Shown: in pieces, positions 14,552 through 23,370 of the stretch
Layout of the letters: every line of letters starts with the position of its first letter
Numbering within the stretch: position 1 is the first letter of the stretch
Assembly: GCA_030647905.1 (NCBI GenBank)
Contig: JAUSJA010000020.1
Span: 1 to 35,925 of the forward strand
Length of the DNA: 35,925 nucleotides
Source of the DNA: Gemmatimonadaceae bacterium
GTDB lineage: Bacteria > Gemmatimonadota > Gemmatimonadetes > Gemmatimonadales > Gemmatimonadaceae
Direction: 5' to 3'
The notes under the pieces: generated by a model
What the model saw: only the letters and a program-made list of their open reading frames with translations
Told to the model about the DNA's origin: nothing
Database searches by the model: none
Position numbers and translations under genes: made by a program

Positions 14552-17281
14552 ATGTCCGCAAACCGGATGCGACTGCTGTCCGTAGTGGCTTTCATGTTTT
14601 TTGCGATGCCTGTCGCTGCACAGAACGGCAGCGTCACAGGACGGGTCACTGCCAGCGACGGCACTGCGATCGCGGGGGCCACTGTCCAGGCGATTTCCGG
14701 GCCTCGCGCTGTCGGCGCGGCCAAGACTGACGAGAGCGGGAGATACCGGATATCGAACGTTCCCGCCGGCACGTACACCGTGCGCGCCAGGATCTTCGGG
14801 TTCACTCCGATGTCACTTCAGGACATAACCGTCGGATCGGGAGGTTCGACAAGCGCTAATTTCTCGCTCGTCGAGGCGCCGAACCAGCTCGAGCAGGTGG
14901 TGACGACCGCGTCGCGCGCGCCGGAGAAGGTGATCGACGCGCCCGCTTCCATCTCCGTAATCACCGTTGCTGCGGTCGAAGAGAGGGCAACGGTCAACGT
15001 CGCCGATCACGTCGCCGCCAGTCCGGGTATCGACGTGGCGCGCGGCGGAATTATCCGGTCCAACATCGTCGCCCGCGGATTCAACAACATCTTCTCCGGC
15101 GCCCTGCTCACGCTTACTGACAACCGGTTCGCGTTCATGCCGTCGCTCCGAGTGAACATTCCCTACCTGTCGCCGACGACAAACGAGGACATCGAGCGCA
15201 TCGAAGTCGTGCTCGGGCCAGGGGCGGCGCTTTATGGCCCCAACACCGCTGGCGGCGTCATGGCCCTCTTCACCAAGTCGCCGTTTACTTCACCGGGAAC
15301 CACCGTCGCAGTGGACGGCGGCACCCAGAATCTCATTCGCGGCGCGTTCCGCACGGCATGGGCGCCGACTCCGAAGTTCGGATTCAAGGCGACCTACGAT
15401 GTGTTCCATGCGAAGGAATGGGACTTCCTTCCCTCCGATACGGTCCTCGAGGGCAAGCCGCGCGACCGCAACGTGAACCGGCAGGGTGGTGAGATCAGAG
15501 CCGACTTCCGTCCGACGGCCGCTAGCGAGATCATCGCCAACTACGGCCGGAGCAAGGCCGGCAGCGCTGTCGAGCCCACCGGACTCGGTCCTGCCCAAAT
15601 TAAGGACTGGGTCTACCAGACGTACCAGCTCCGCGGTCGCATCAATCAGCTGTTCGCCCAGGTGTTCCTCAACACCAGTGACGCCGGCGGGACGTTCCTG
15701 CTGAACGCCGTGAGGCCGACCACGAACTGTCCGAACACCGGCGATGCCGCCTGCATCATCGACAAGTCGTCACAGCTTGCGGCCCAGATTCAGGACGGCT
15801 TCGATTTAGGCACCCGCCAGCGCTTCCTCTTCGGTTACGACTACATCCACACGACGCCGAAAACGGAAGGCACCATCAACGGCCGCAACGAGGGCGACGA
15901 CGACATCATCGAGAACGGTGGCTACATCCACTCCGTCACGGACATCACCGATCAGTTCCAGCTCACCACCGCGGCGCGCGTGGACAAGCATAGCCGCCTC
16001 AACGACGCAGTCTTCTCACCCCGCGTTGCGCTCGTCTTCAAACCCGTAGAAAATCAGAACTTCCGCCTCACGTACAACCGCGCGTTCTCGACCCCCAGCA
16101 CGCTCAACCTTTTCCTCGACCTGCAGGCCAGTCGCATTCCACTCACCGGCACGCAGCTCTTCGGCGTCCGCGCGCTCGGCGTCCCGGCCACTGGCTTCAC
16201 GTTCCGTCACGACTGCACCGGCGGAGTGAATGGATTGTGCATGCGCGTGCCGACTGCCTTCGGTGGCACACCCGCCACACCTATCCCGGCAAACGCTGCG
16301 CTTCTTTACAAGGCTGCCTTTGCAGCCGCGGGTTCCGGCCTGGTGGCGGCTGGCGTCCCGGCCAGCATCGTCAGCTATCTCGCCGCGCAGCAGCCAACGT
16401 CGGCTGAGGTCGGCACCAAGCTCCGCATCCTTCAGAGCAACGCGACGTTCATTGACGTTCTGCCGACCGATCTCCGTGACGTTGCCCAGCTCAAGCCTGA
16501 GATTCACAACACGTTCGAAGGCGGCTACAAGGGCATCTTCTCGAACCGGCTGCAGCTCTCGGTTGACGTATGGAAGGAAAACCGGAAGAACTTCGTCGGT
16601 CCGCTCACCATCGAGACGCCCAACGTCTTTCTCGATGCAGCTACGCTCGGCGGCTTCATCGCGGGCAAGCTGGCGGCAATCGGACTTCCCGCCGCAACCA
16701 TCGGCGCCCTCGCTCCGACCATCGCCGGCGGACTTGGCGGCGTCTCAGGTGGCAAGGGGGCGGCGGTCGGCGTTCCTCTCGGTGTCGTCAACTTCAACGA
16801 ATCGCTGTCGTCCGGATCGGATGTCATCGTCACCTATCGCAACTTCGGTAACCTCGACCTGTGGGGAAGCGACTTCGGCGCCGAGCTGCTTCTCGACTAT
16901 GGCTTCTCGATGGCCGGCACCTACTCGTACGTGAACAAGAACCTCTTCCCGAAGTCCGAGGTGGGCGGACTTCAGGACATCTCGCTCAACGCGCCGGCCA
17001 ACAAGCATTCCTTCACGGTTCGCTATCGCGATGAAGCCAGTGGATGGAACGCCGAAATCCGCGAGAGGCACGTCGATGGATTCCAGGCTATCTCGTACAT
17101 CTCCGGAACTGTCAAGCCGTACACGCTGCTCGACGCCGGATTCTCATTCCGTCCGTCGGGGCTCAACGGCGTGCTCTTCTCCATCAACGGCACCAACCTG
17201 CTCGACAAACGGCACCAGGAATTCGCGCAGGGTGGCCTGATCGGAAGACTGATCATCAGCAGACTGCAGATCACTTTCTAG
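14552..17281 (+). CDS. TonB-dependent outer-membrane receptor with N-terminal carboxypeptidase-regulatory domain
   Basis: The 909-residue protein starts at 14552 after GAGGTAG. It has a signal peptide (cleavage near AAQ, about 24), a CarboxypepD_reg-like beta-sandwich (about 25-105, GSVTGRVTASDGTAIAGATV, GRYRISNVPAGTYTV), a plug domain (about 115-225, IERIEVVLGPGAALYGPNTAGGV) and a beta-barrel ending in the aromatic residue typical of Bam substrates (LQITF). It imports a substrate through the outer membrane using TonB energy. The substrate is not readable. Two Ala/Gly-rich, helix-like insertions (about 567-630 and 690-750) interrupt the barrel and are presumably external loops. A strong terminator follows. 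Placed next to amino-sugar genes, it may take up a glycan or siderophore. Confidence 0.88.
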   Translation: MSANRMRLLSVVAFMFFAMPVAAQNGSVTGRVTASDGTAIAGATVQAISGPRAVGAAKTDESGRYRISNVPAGTYTVRARIFGFTPMSLQDITVGSGGSTSANFSLVEAPNQLEQVVTTASRAPEKVIDAPASISVITVAAVEERATVNVADHVAASPGIDVARGGIIRSNIVARGFNNIFSGALLTLTDNRFAFMPSLRVNIPYLSPTTNEDIERIEVVLGPGAALYGPNTAGGVMALFTKSPFTSPGTTVAVDGGTQNLIRGAFRTAWAPTPKFGFKATYDVFHAKEWDFLPSDTVLEGKPRDRNVNRQGGEIRADFRPTAASEIIANYGRSKAGSAVEPTGLGPAQIKDWVYQTYQLRGRINQLFAQVFLNTSDAGGTFLLNAVRPTTNCPNTGDAACIIDKSSQLAAQIQDGFDLGTRQRFLFGYDYIHTTPKTEGTINGRNEGDDDIIENGGYIHSVTDITDQFQLTTAARVDKHSRLNDAVFSPRVALVFKPVENQNFRLTYNRAFSTPSTLNLFLDLQASRIPLTGTQLFGVRALGVPATGFTFRHDCTGGVNGLCMRVPTAFGGTPATPIPANAALLYKAAFAAAGSGLVAAGVPASIVSYLAAQQPTSAEVGTKLRILQSNATFIDVLPTDLRDVAQLKPEIHNTFEGGYKGIFSNRLQLSVDVWKENRKNFVGPLTIETPNVFLDAATLGGFIAGKLAAIGLPAATIGALAPTIAGGLGGVSGGKGAAVGVPLGVVNFNESLSSGSDVIVTYRNFGNLDLWGSDFGAELLLDYGFSMAGTYSYVNKNLFPKSEVGGLQDISLNAPANKHSFTVRYRDEASGWNAEIRERHVDGFQAISYISGTVKPYTLLDAGFSFRPSGLNGVLFSINGTNLLDKRHQEFAQGGLIGRLIISRLQITF

Positions 17282-17300
17282 TTCGGGTTTCCAACGGCTT

Positions 17301-17342
17301 GAACGGAGCGGTGCGCCTCATGGCGTGCCGCTCCGTTCTGTC
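17301..17342 (+). terminator. strong hairpin terminator after the TonB receptor gene
   Basis: GAACGGAGCGG pairs with CCGCTCCGTTC, and the stem continues inward through TGCGCC/GGCGTG to a TCAT loop, 17 pairs in all (17301-17338). TGTCTT follows. There is no long T tract, but the stem is very stable. Confidence 0.6.
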
Positions 17343-17363
17343 TTCCGGACCTACATTATCCGC

Positions 17364-18155
17364 ATGAACATTCTTCTCGATCCCACGGCGCGTCCGGTGA
17401 TCGGACACCGCGGAAATCGCGCTCACGCTCCCGAGAACACCGTCGAGTCGTTCGCGCAGGCAGTGGCGCTGGGCGCCGACGCGATCGAATTCGACGTGCG
17501 CCTGAGCGCGGACGGGATTCCCGTCGTTCACCACGACCCGACGGTCATGCGCACGACCGATGGCTCGGGAGAGACCGCGCGAATGACCTTCGAGCAGCTG
17601 CGACGGCTCGACGCGGGCGCGAATTTCACGCGGGACGGAGGCAGGACATATCCTTACCGCGGCAAAGGCCACCATATTCCTTCGCTCGACGAGGTCATCG
17701 AGGCATTCCCAGCCACGCCGCTCCTCATCGAGATCAAGGATCCGCTGGCGCCAACCGCCGTGCGAAAAGCTCTTGAGTCACACAAGGCCGAAGAGCGCGC
17801 ACTGGTGGATGCATTCGACTCGCGATCAGTGAAGGTGTTCGCGGGCTCGCGGATCGCCGTCGGCGCGGTGCGCGACGAGGTCGCGCGGCTCATGTTCGAG
17901 ATTCTCTTCGGCCGGCCGATCACTCCGATCGGATATCGCGCGCTTTGCGTCCCGTTATCGTATCATGGACTTCCGCTTCCGGTCAGGCGCTTCGCGAGGA
18001 TCGCCCCGGCGCACGGCTGCCGCGTGCATGTGTGGACCGTCAATGATCCCGCCGTCGCGCGCGGCCTTTGGGAAAGCGGGGTCAACGGAATCATCAGCGA
18101 CGACCCGGCAGTGATGCTGAAGCTGAGGGCGACGCTGCCGCCTGCGGCGATGTAG
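17364..18155 (+). CDS. glycerophosphodiester phosphodiesterase
   Basis: The 263-residue GDPD-family protein has the conserved motifs in order: GHRGNRAHAPENTVESF (HRG and the ENT glycerophosphate pocket), AIEFDVR (Glu-x-Asp metal ligands), PVVHHDPTV (His), LLIEIKDP (Glu) and the late VWTVND and GVNGIISDDP blocks. It hydrolyses glycerophosphodiesters to glycerol-3-phosphate and an alcohol, using a divalent metal. No signal peptide is seen, so it is probably cytoplasmic (UgpQ-like). The ATG at 17364 was chosen because homology starts there. There is no Shine-Dalgarno, but TACATT ends 6 bases before the ATG, so a leaderless transcript is likely. It converges with the NagB-PIG-L gene with a gap of 3 bases. 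Confidence 0.85.
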   Translation: MNILLDPTARPVIGHRGNRAHAPENTVESFAQAVALGADAIEFDVRLSADGIPVVHHDPTVMRTTDGSGETARMTFEQLRRLDAGANFTRDGGRTYPYRGKGHHIPSLDEVIEAFPATPLLIEIKDPLAPTAVRKALESHKAEERALVDAFDSRSVKVFAGSRIAVGAVRDEVARLMFEILFGRPITPIGYRALCVPLSYHGLPLPVRRFARIAPAHGCRVHVWTVNDPAVARGLWESGVNGIISDDPAVMLKLRATLPPAAM

Positions 18156-18158
18156 CCG

Positions 18159-20084
18159 TTACCGCGCTCGGGGCTTTGCCGCTTCTTGCGCGCTCGGCGC
18201 CCCGAGAGCGCTCGTTGCGACCGTCTCCGGCTCGACGCGCTTTCCGTCCCGCCTGACGACGTAGGCTTCCATCGCGAAGTACTCCGGGAGCCCGAGCCGG
18301 TCAACGACTGCGGCGGTGTTCTTGTTTCTCTCTTCGACGCGCTGCCAGAACTCTCGCTCATCCTGGCCGGGGAAAGGAGCACGGTCCTTCTGGCTCTGGT
18401 GCTTGAAGATCGCCAGGATCTTGTACCGCAGCTCGTCCTCCGAGAGCGGGACGAGGACGTCGGCTTCCTTCACGCCCCACTCCTGCCACGCGCCGCGATA
18501 ATACCAGATATCGGGCGCTTCTCCCGAATACTGCGCCAGCGCCTCTTTCACGGTTTCGAGACACATTCTGTGCGTGCCGTGCGGATCGGACAGATCTCCC
18601 GCCACGAAGATGAGCGACGGGCGATGCTCCTCGAGCAGCTCGAGCGTGATCCTCACGTCCTCCGGGCCGATCGGATCCTTGCGCGTCTTGCCCGTCTGGT
18701 AGAACGGAAGATTGAGGAACCGCGCCTGGTCGCGGTTCATTCCGAACGTCTCGATGCCGGAGACGGCCTCTGCCTCGCGTATCCCGCGCTTGATCGTCAG
18801 TACGTCGGGAATGTCCACCTGCCCCGGGAGCTTGGTGTCGAGAAAGCTCTCCACTTTTTCGACGAGCGTGCGCATCGTCGCGTCCGCCATCGAGAAATCG
18901 CGGTCGAAGCGGCGCAGAAAATCCACGTACCGCCGCACCTCGTGATCGAACACCGCGATGTTCCCCGAGGTCTGGTACGCCACGATGATCCTGTTGCGAT
19001 TCTGATGGAGCTTGTTGAGCATGCCACCCATCGAGATCACGTCGTCGTCGGGGTGTGGCGAGAAGACAATGATGTTCCTGTCCGATGGAAGCTTGCTCCG
19101 TCCGCGTACCTTCGAGATTAGCGCGTTGAAAACCTCTCCATTGAGCGGGCCGGCCTCCTGATACCGCGCCAGGAGCGAGCTCAGGTGGTGCTCGCGATAA
19201 TCCAGACTGTCCAGCTTGAGGATGGACTTGTGCGTCTCGCCGCTCAGCCAGATCACCGCGGCCATCTCCAGATCGCGCGTCCATTCCACCTCGCCCACGA
19301 TCCACGGCGTACGGATCCGGGTGAGGTCGGCGGCGGCCGCGTGGTCCACGTAGAACACGGCATTCGTGTGAAGCTGCAGATACGTCGCGGCAACATCAGG
19401 GACGGGCTCGCCTTCCACGGCGCGGCAAATGATCGCCGCCTTGTGCTCTCCAGTGGCCATCAGCGCGACTTCGCGCGCCTCCATAATGGTCGCGACGCCC
19501 ATCGTGATCGCTTCCGTGGGAACGTTGTCCTCGCCGAAGAAATCGGCTGCCGCATCACGGCGCGTTATCGTGTCGAGCGCGATCATCCTCGTGCGCGAGT
19601 CTATTCCCGAACCCGGCTCGTTGAATCCGATATGACCCGTCTTTCCGATGCCGAGTATCTGGAGATCGATTCCGCCGGCCTTCCTGATCGCCTTCTCGTA
19701 AATCTCCGTCTCGGCCATCAGATGCTCGCGCGGAACCGCGCCGTTCGGGATATGAACGTTCTCCGGCTTGATGTTGATGTACTCGAACAGGTTCTCCCAC
19801 ATGTAGCGGTAGTAGCTCTGGATGCTGTCCGGACGCATCGGGTAGTACTCGTCGAGATTGAACGTCACGACGTCGGAGAAGTCGAGACCTTCGTCGCGAT
19901 GCATCCTGATGAGCTCGCGGTAGACGGCGATCGGCGTGCTGCCTGTCGCCAGCCCCAGCACCGGCTGCTTTCCGGCCGCCCGACGCTCGGCGATCACTGT
20001 GGAAATGCGCTTCGCCACGAGCGCCGCGATCTCGTCGTATTCGGCGATGATGACCTTCACGCGCTCGCGCACCTGTGCGTTCAT
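18159..20084 (-). CDS. nagB: glucosamine-6-phosphate deaminase-like protein fused to a PIG-L (LmbE) deacetylase
   Basis: The 641-residue protein joins two enzyme domains. Residues 1-270 are NagB-like: GLATGSTP (phosphate loop), NLDEYYP (76-82, catalytic Asp region) and GKTGHIGFNEPGS (His 151 and the active-site Glu). NagB turns glucosamine-6-phosphate into fructose-6-phosphate and ammonia. Residues about 330-600 are PIG-L/LmbE: FSPHPDDDVISMGG (342-348 zinc site) and DLSDPHGTHR (second zinc half), typical of N-acetylglucosamine deacetylases. The same two-domain protein occurs in Bacteroidetes, so this is not a chance fusion. It could deacetylate and deaminate successive intermediates, but sugar specificity is not proven. 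No signal peptide. Its ATG overlaps the stop of the serine hydrolase gene (ATGA), and it is the last gene of the operon. Confidence 0.88.
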   Translation of the reverse strand: MNAQVRERVKVIIAEYDEIAALVAKRISTVIAERRAAGKQPVLGLATGSTPIAVYRELIRMHRDEGLDFSDVVTFNLDEYYPMRPDSIQSYYRYMWENLFEYINIKPENVHIPNGAVPREHLMAETEIYEKAIRKAGGIDLQILGIGKTGHIGFNEPGSGIDSRTRMIALDTITRRDAAADFFGEDNVPTEAITMGVATIMEAREVALMATGEHKAAIICRAVEGEPVPDVAATYLQLHTNAVFYVDHAAAADLTRIRTPWIVGEVEWTRDLEMAAVIWLSGETHKSILKLDSLDYREHHLSSLLARYQEAGPLNGEVFNALISKVRGRSKLPSDRNIIVFSPHPDDDVISMGGMLNKLHQNRNRIIVAYQTSGNIAVFDHEVRRYVDFLRRFDRDFSMADATMRTLVEKVESFLDTKLPGQVDIPDVLTIKRGIREAEAVSGIETFGMNRDQARFLNLPFYQTGKTRKDPIGPEDVRITLELLEEHRPSLIFVAGDLSDPHGTHRMCLETVKEALAQYSGEAPDIWYYRGAWQEWGVKEADVLVPLSEDELRYKILAIFKHQSQKDRAPFPGQDEREFWQRVEERNKNTAAVVDRLGLPEYFAMEAYVVRRDGKRVEPETVATSALGAPSAQEAAKPRAR

Positions 20085-21313
20085 CTGCCAGCCTCCCAGT
20101 TGACGAGTGGCGCGTCCATGATCGCCTTCTGCGCGGCGTCCGCCACCGCGCGCCTGAGCGGAACGTGTCGCTGGTTATCGCGGTGGGGATTCACGCGATT
20201 GGTGAGAAGAATGACGAACAATCCTCTCTCCGGATCAATCCAGAGAGACGTACCGGTGAATCCCGTGTGGCCGAAGCCGCGCGCCGAGAAATAGCTGCCC
20301 GAGCTCGACCCTTTCGACGGCGTGTCCCAGCCGAGTGCGCGGCTCGACGTGCCGGACTGCGGTGCGGTCCACCTCGCCAGCGTCGCCGCCTTCACGATTC
20401 GCACACCGTTGTATTCGCCTCCGTTCAGCAGCATCTGCGTGAACACGGTGAGATCTCTCACCGACGAGAAAAGGCCCGCGTGTCCCGATACACCGCCCAT
20501 CGCCCATGCGTTCTCATCGTGCACCTTCGCGCGCACGAGACCGCCGCGCGCCGAGTCTATCTCAGTGGGCGCAATCCGATTGAAGAACGTCGCACTGTCA
20601 GGAGTGAACATCGTGCTGGTCATCCCGAGCGGCGTGAACACCTTGTCGGCGACGAAGCGGTCCAGAGTCTGTCCCGTGATGCGCTCGATCACAAGCTGCA
20701 TGAGAATCATGTCCCAGTCGCTGTACACGGTCGCGGTACCCGGCGCCGACTTGAGCGGCCGCGCGTTTATCTGAGCGAGATACTGGTCGCGTCCCTTGAA
20801 CTCCCTGTAAAGGGCGGCGAATGCCTCGAGCCCGCCGCGGTGCGTCACGATCATGCGAACGGTGATCGCCGCCTTGTCGGGCGCGTTGAACTCCGGGAGA
20901 TAGCTCGCCACGGTGCGGTCGAGATCCAGCAGGCCCTGTTCCTCCAGGATCATCGAAGCCGTCGTGGTCGCGATCACCTTGGTGAGCGACGCCATGTCGT
21001 ACATCGAGTTCTCGTCCACCACCGGCGAAGCCTGCGCGGTGTCGAGCCGGCCGTAGCCCTTCATGTGAACGATCCGCCCGTACCTGCCAACGGCAAGCGA
21101 CGCCCCGGGCGCGGCGTGTTCGGCGAGCGCGACCGTCATTATTGAATCGAGGCTGGCGTTGAGATCGCCGCGCATTCCCGCATCGGCGGGGTCAGCACGC
21201 ACGAGTGTGGACACGGTTTCCATCCGGGCCGGAACCGGCGCGAGAGTGGGTTTCGGCGCGCACCCGGAGAGTGTGGCGGCCGCTGCAGCTCCAAGAAAAA
21301 ATCGTGATCTCAT
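20081..21313 (-). CDS. serine hydrolase of the class C beta-lactamase / DD-peptidase fold, lipoprotein
   Basis: The 410-residue lipoprotein starts at 21313 in the ATGA overlap with the GH3 gene, and its signal ends LSGC (Cys 18). The Beta-lactamase (PF00144) motifs are present: S109-L-T-K112 (nucleophile Ser and Lys), Y197-S-D (second motif) and GHTGFTG (third motif, HTG for KTG). The family includes AmpC-type beta-lactamases, D-aminopeptidases and esterases. Next to a hexosaminidase it most likely trims cell-wall peptides or acts as an esterase. True beta-lactamase activity should not be assumed from the fold. Longer upstream starts were rejected because they extend back into the GH3 gene and lack a signal peptide. 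Confidence 0.85.
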   Translation of the reverse strand: MRSRFFLGAAAAATLSGCAPKPTLAPVPARMETVSTLVRADPADAGMRGDLNASLDSIMTVALAEHAAPGASLAVGRYGRIVHMKGYGRLDTAQASPVVDENSMYDMASLTKVIATTTASMILEEQGLLDLDRTVASYLPEFNAPDKAAITVRMIVTHRGGLEAFAALYREFKGRDQYLAQINARPLKSAPGTATVYSDWDMILMQLVIERITGQTLDRFVADKVFTPLGMTSTMFTPDSATFFNRIAPTEIDSARGGLVRAKVHDENAWAMGGVSGHAGLFSSVRDLTVFTQMLLNGGEYNGVRIVKAATLARWTAPQSGTSSRALGWDTPSKGSSSGSYFSARGFGHTGFTGTSLWIDPERGLFVILLTNRVNPHRDNQRHVPLRRAVADAAQKAIMDAPLVNWEAGR

Positions 21314-23148
21314 TTCGATGTCGGTGTGACAGGGGAGCGGTCGAGGCCTGCCCCGCTTTGGAACCAGGGCGGAATCGAGATCGGAAGCCGCCCGCTGATG
21401 CCGATCTCGCCGAGCAGGGCCGCTACGGCGGCCCGCTGAGAGACGGGAGCTCCTCCCCATGCCAGCAGGTACGCAGGCACTGAAGGATAGGCGCTCACCA
21501 GGTAAGGGCTGCCGAACGAGACGGCAACGACATTCTTCTTCGCCGTGGCGAGCTGCTCGATGAGCGCCGGGAATCCTCCCTCGGCTCCGATCGAGCCCCT
21601 GCCGGCTCTCGGGAAAACGTAGGCGGAGGCCACGATCACATCCGCCGAATCCGCCCGTGCGCGCAGCGCGTCGAACTCGGCGGGGGTTGTGCGGCCGTCC
21701 ACACCGACGACCGCCACGGAGAATCCGCCGCGGCGCAGCTCCTGGTTGAACACACGCCCGGCGACGATATCCGATGCGTCTGCGTACGTGATGGAAAGCA
21801 GTCGCTTCCCGGCCCGCGGCAGCGGAACGAGCGATCTCTCGTCCCGTGCCAGCGTGATGGATTTCTCGGCGACCTCAGTCGCCACCGCGGACTTCGCGGG
21901 CACGTTCACTATGGTGTCAATGGCATCGAGATTCACCAGGCGGCCAGCGCGCAGACCGGCCTGCGCCTTTACGCGCAACAGACGCCTCACCGACACATCT
22001 ATACGCGATTGCGTCAGGCGTCCCGACTGGATCGCCGACATCACGACGTCAATCGCCTCACGAATGTTGCGCGGCATGAGCAGAATGTCGGCGCCGGCCT
22101 GAAGCGCGAGCACCAGCGGCTCGGTCGCGCCGTACCGGTTTGCGACGCCTCCCATCGTCATCGCGTCGGTGACGAGAAGACCGCTGAAACCCATCTCCTT
22201 CCGTAGCACGTCGGTCATGAAGTATGGGGACAGTGTGGCGGGGGGCGCGCTGTCGCCGAGTATGCCGGTGACGGCGATGTGCGCCGTCATGATCGCGTCT
22301 ATCCCCGTGGTCACGGCGGACCGGAAGGGAGGCAGGTCCACCGCGTCCAGACGCGCGCGGTCGGCGCGAATCGTGGGAAGATTCAAATGCGAATCGATAT
22401 CCGTGTCGCCGTGTCCCGGAAAGTGCTTACCCGTCGTCATCAGACCCTCGTCCCTCGCGCCGCGGATGTATGCGTCAGCAAGCCGGGAAACGAGCTTCGG
22501 ATCCTCTCCGAACGATCTCGTGTTGATGATCGGATTCAGCGGATTGGCGTTCACGTCGAGCACGGGCCCGAACGTCATGTGTACGCCGACCGCGCGCGCT
22601 TCGGCGCCAAGCACCTCTCCAAGCCGGTACGCCAGCTCCTCCGATCGCGTCGCGCCGAGCGCCATGACGGGCGGGAAGACAGTGCCTCCGCCCTGCGGCA
22701 GCAGAGAGGGCAAGGCGTACGATCCGCCGAGCCGCATCCCGGTGCCGTTCTCCATGTCGGACGTGACGAGAAGCGGGACCGCGGCGAGCCGCTGCATGTG
22801 GTTCAGCTTGGCTGCGTAGCTGTGCGGTAGTCCAATCGAGAGGACGAGTCCGCCGACCTTGTCGTCCTGGACCCATCCGCGAACCTGCTCGTACTCGGGT
22901 GATCCGACGGCCGAGTACTCGCCCGGGACCCACGGCATCACGAGCTGCGCGACTCGCTCCCTTGGCGAAAGCGAGAGGAGTGTCGCCTCGACCCACGCCG
23001 AATCCTGTTGAGAAAGCGGCGTCGTCGCGCCGGGATGTGCTGTTCCGATGATTCGGTCGGAAGCCGCGTCGTGCCGGGTTGGCGGTGCAACCACTGGTGC
23101 ACAGGCGCCGAGAACGAGAAGCAAGGCGAGGGGATGACGGCCCATCAT
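21310..23148 (-). CDS. glycoside hydrolase family 3, beta-N-acetylhexosaminidase type, lipoprotein
   Basis: The 612-residue protein has a lipoprotein signal (LVLGAC, Cys about 16). The catalytic barrel shows the NagZ-subfamily signature KHFPGHGDTDIDSH (from residue 241, with the His general acid/base), and the nucleophile Asp 328 in VTDAMTMGG. A C-terminal alpha/beta domain (about 420-600) is retained, which the short cytoplasmic NagZ lacks. NagZ-type enzymes release N-acetylglucosamine from muropeptides or chito-oligosaccharides. Being a lipoprotein, it acts outside the cytoplasm. It is the first gene of a three-gene operon joined by ATGA overlaps and is divergent from susC. Confidence 0.87.
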   Translation of the reverse strand: MMGRHPLALLLVLGACAPVVAPPTRHDAASDRIIGTAHPGATTPLSQQDSAWVEATLLSLSPRERVAQLVMPWVPGEYSAVGSPEYEQVRGWVQDDKVGGLVLSIGLPHSYAAKLNHMQRLAAVPLLVTSDMENGTGMRLGGSYALPSLLPQGGGTVFPPVMALGATRSEELAYRLGEVLGAEARAVGVHMTFGPVLDVNANPLNPIINTRSFGEDPKLVSRLADAYIRGARDEGLMTTGKHFPGHGDTDIDSHLNLPTIRADRARLDAVDLPPFRSAVTTGIDAIMTAHIAVTGILGDSAPPATLSPYFMTDVLRKEMGFSGLLVTDAMTMGGVANRYGATEPLVLALQAGADILLMPRNIREAIDVVMSAIQSGRLTQSRIDVSVRRLLRVKAQAGLRAGRLVNLDAIDTIVNVPAKSAVATEVAEKSITLARDERSLVPLPRAGKRLLSITYADASDIVAGRVFNQELRRGGFSVAVVGVDGRTTPAEFDALRARADSADVIVASAYVFPRAGRGSIGAEGGFPALIEQLATAKKNVVAVSFGSPYLVSAYPSVPAYLLAWGGAPVSQRAAVAALLGEIGISGRLPISIPPWFQSGAGLDRSPVTPTSK

Positions 23149-23214
23149 TACTGAATGACCTTTGTGTGGATGTCGCTGTTTCCTGCTGCGGCTGGGCGAT
23201 CAGGTGAGTGGGCC

Positions 23215-23243
23215 AACGTACGGCGCGCGGAAATGAGTGTCAA
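23215..23243 (-). promoter_or_regulatory. promoter of the GH3-serine hydrolase-NagB operon
   Basis: On the minus strand a perfect TTGACA (23243-23238), a 17-base spacer and TACGTT (23220-23215) lead towards the GH3 ATG at 23148, giving a 5' leader of about 60 bases. The -35 is ideal and the -10 is weak, which fits an activated promoter. Confidence 0.45.
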
Positions 23244-23265
23244 TGAAGCGACACGAGGCGGCGTA

Positions 23266-23283
23266 GATTGTAGCGATTGTAGC
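23266..23283 (+). repeat. 9-base tandem repeat in the divergent GH3/susC region
   Basis: GATTGTAGC is repeated in direct contact (23266-23274, 23275-23283) in the 222-base divergent region, upstream of a possible TTGACT box (23291-23296) for susC. A spacer of 17 leads to CAAACT, a poor -10, so the susC promoter is uncertain. The doublet could bind a regulator shared by both operons. Confidence 0.6.
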
Positions 23284-23370
23284 CATCGTCTTGACTGCGT
23301 TACCGGATAGTGGCAAACTAGGCGCGCCAAGGAATCCTACCTTCCGCTACCGCTCTTCAGGAGGACGGTA

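Noticed and set aside
18186..20294. Long plus-strand frames opposite the NagB-PIG-L gene
   Set aside because: They are shadows of the conserved gene on the other strand, with no domain, signal or ribosome site.
20081..21313. Antibiotic-resistance beta-lactamase
   Set aside because: The SxxK, YxD and HTG motifs define only the fold. It is a lipoprotein inside an amino-sugar operon, so another substrate is more likely.
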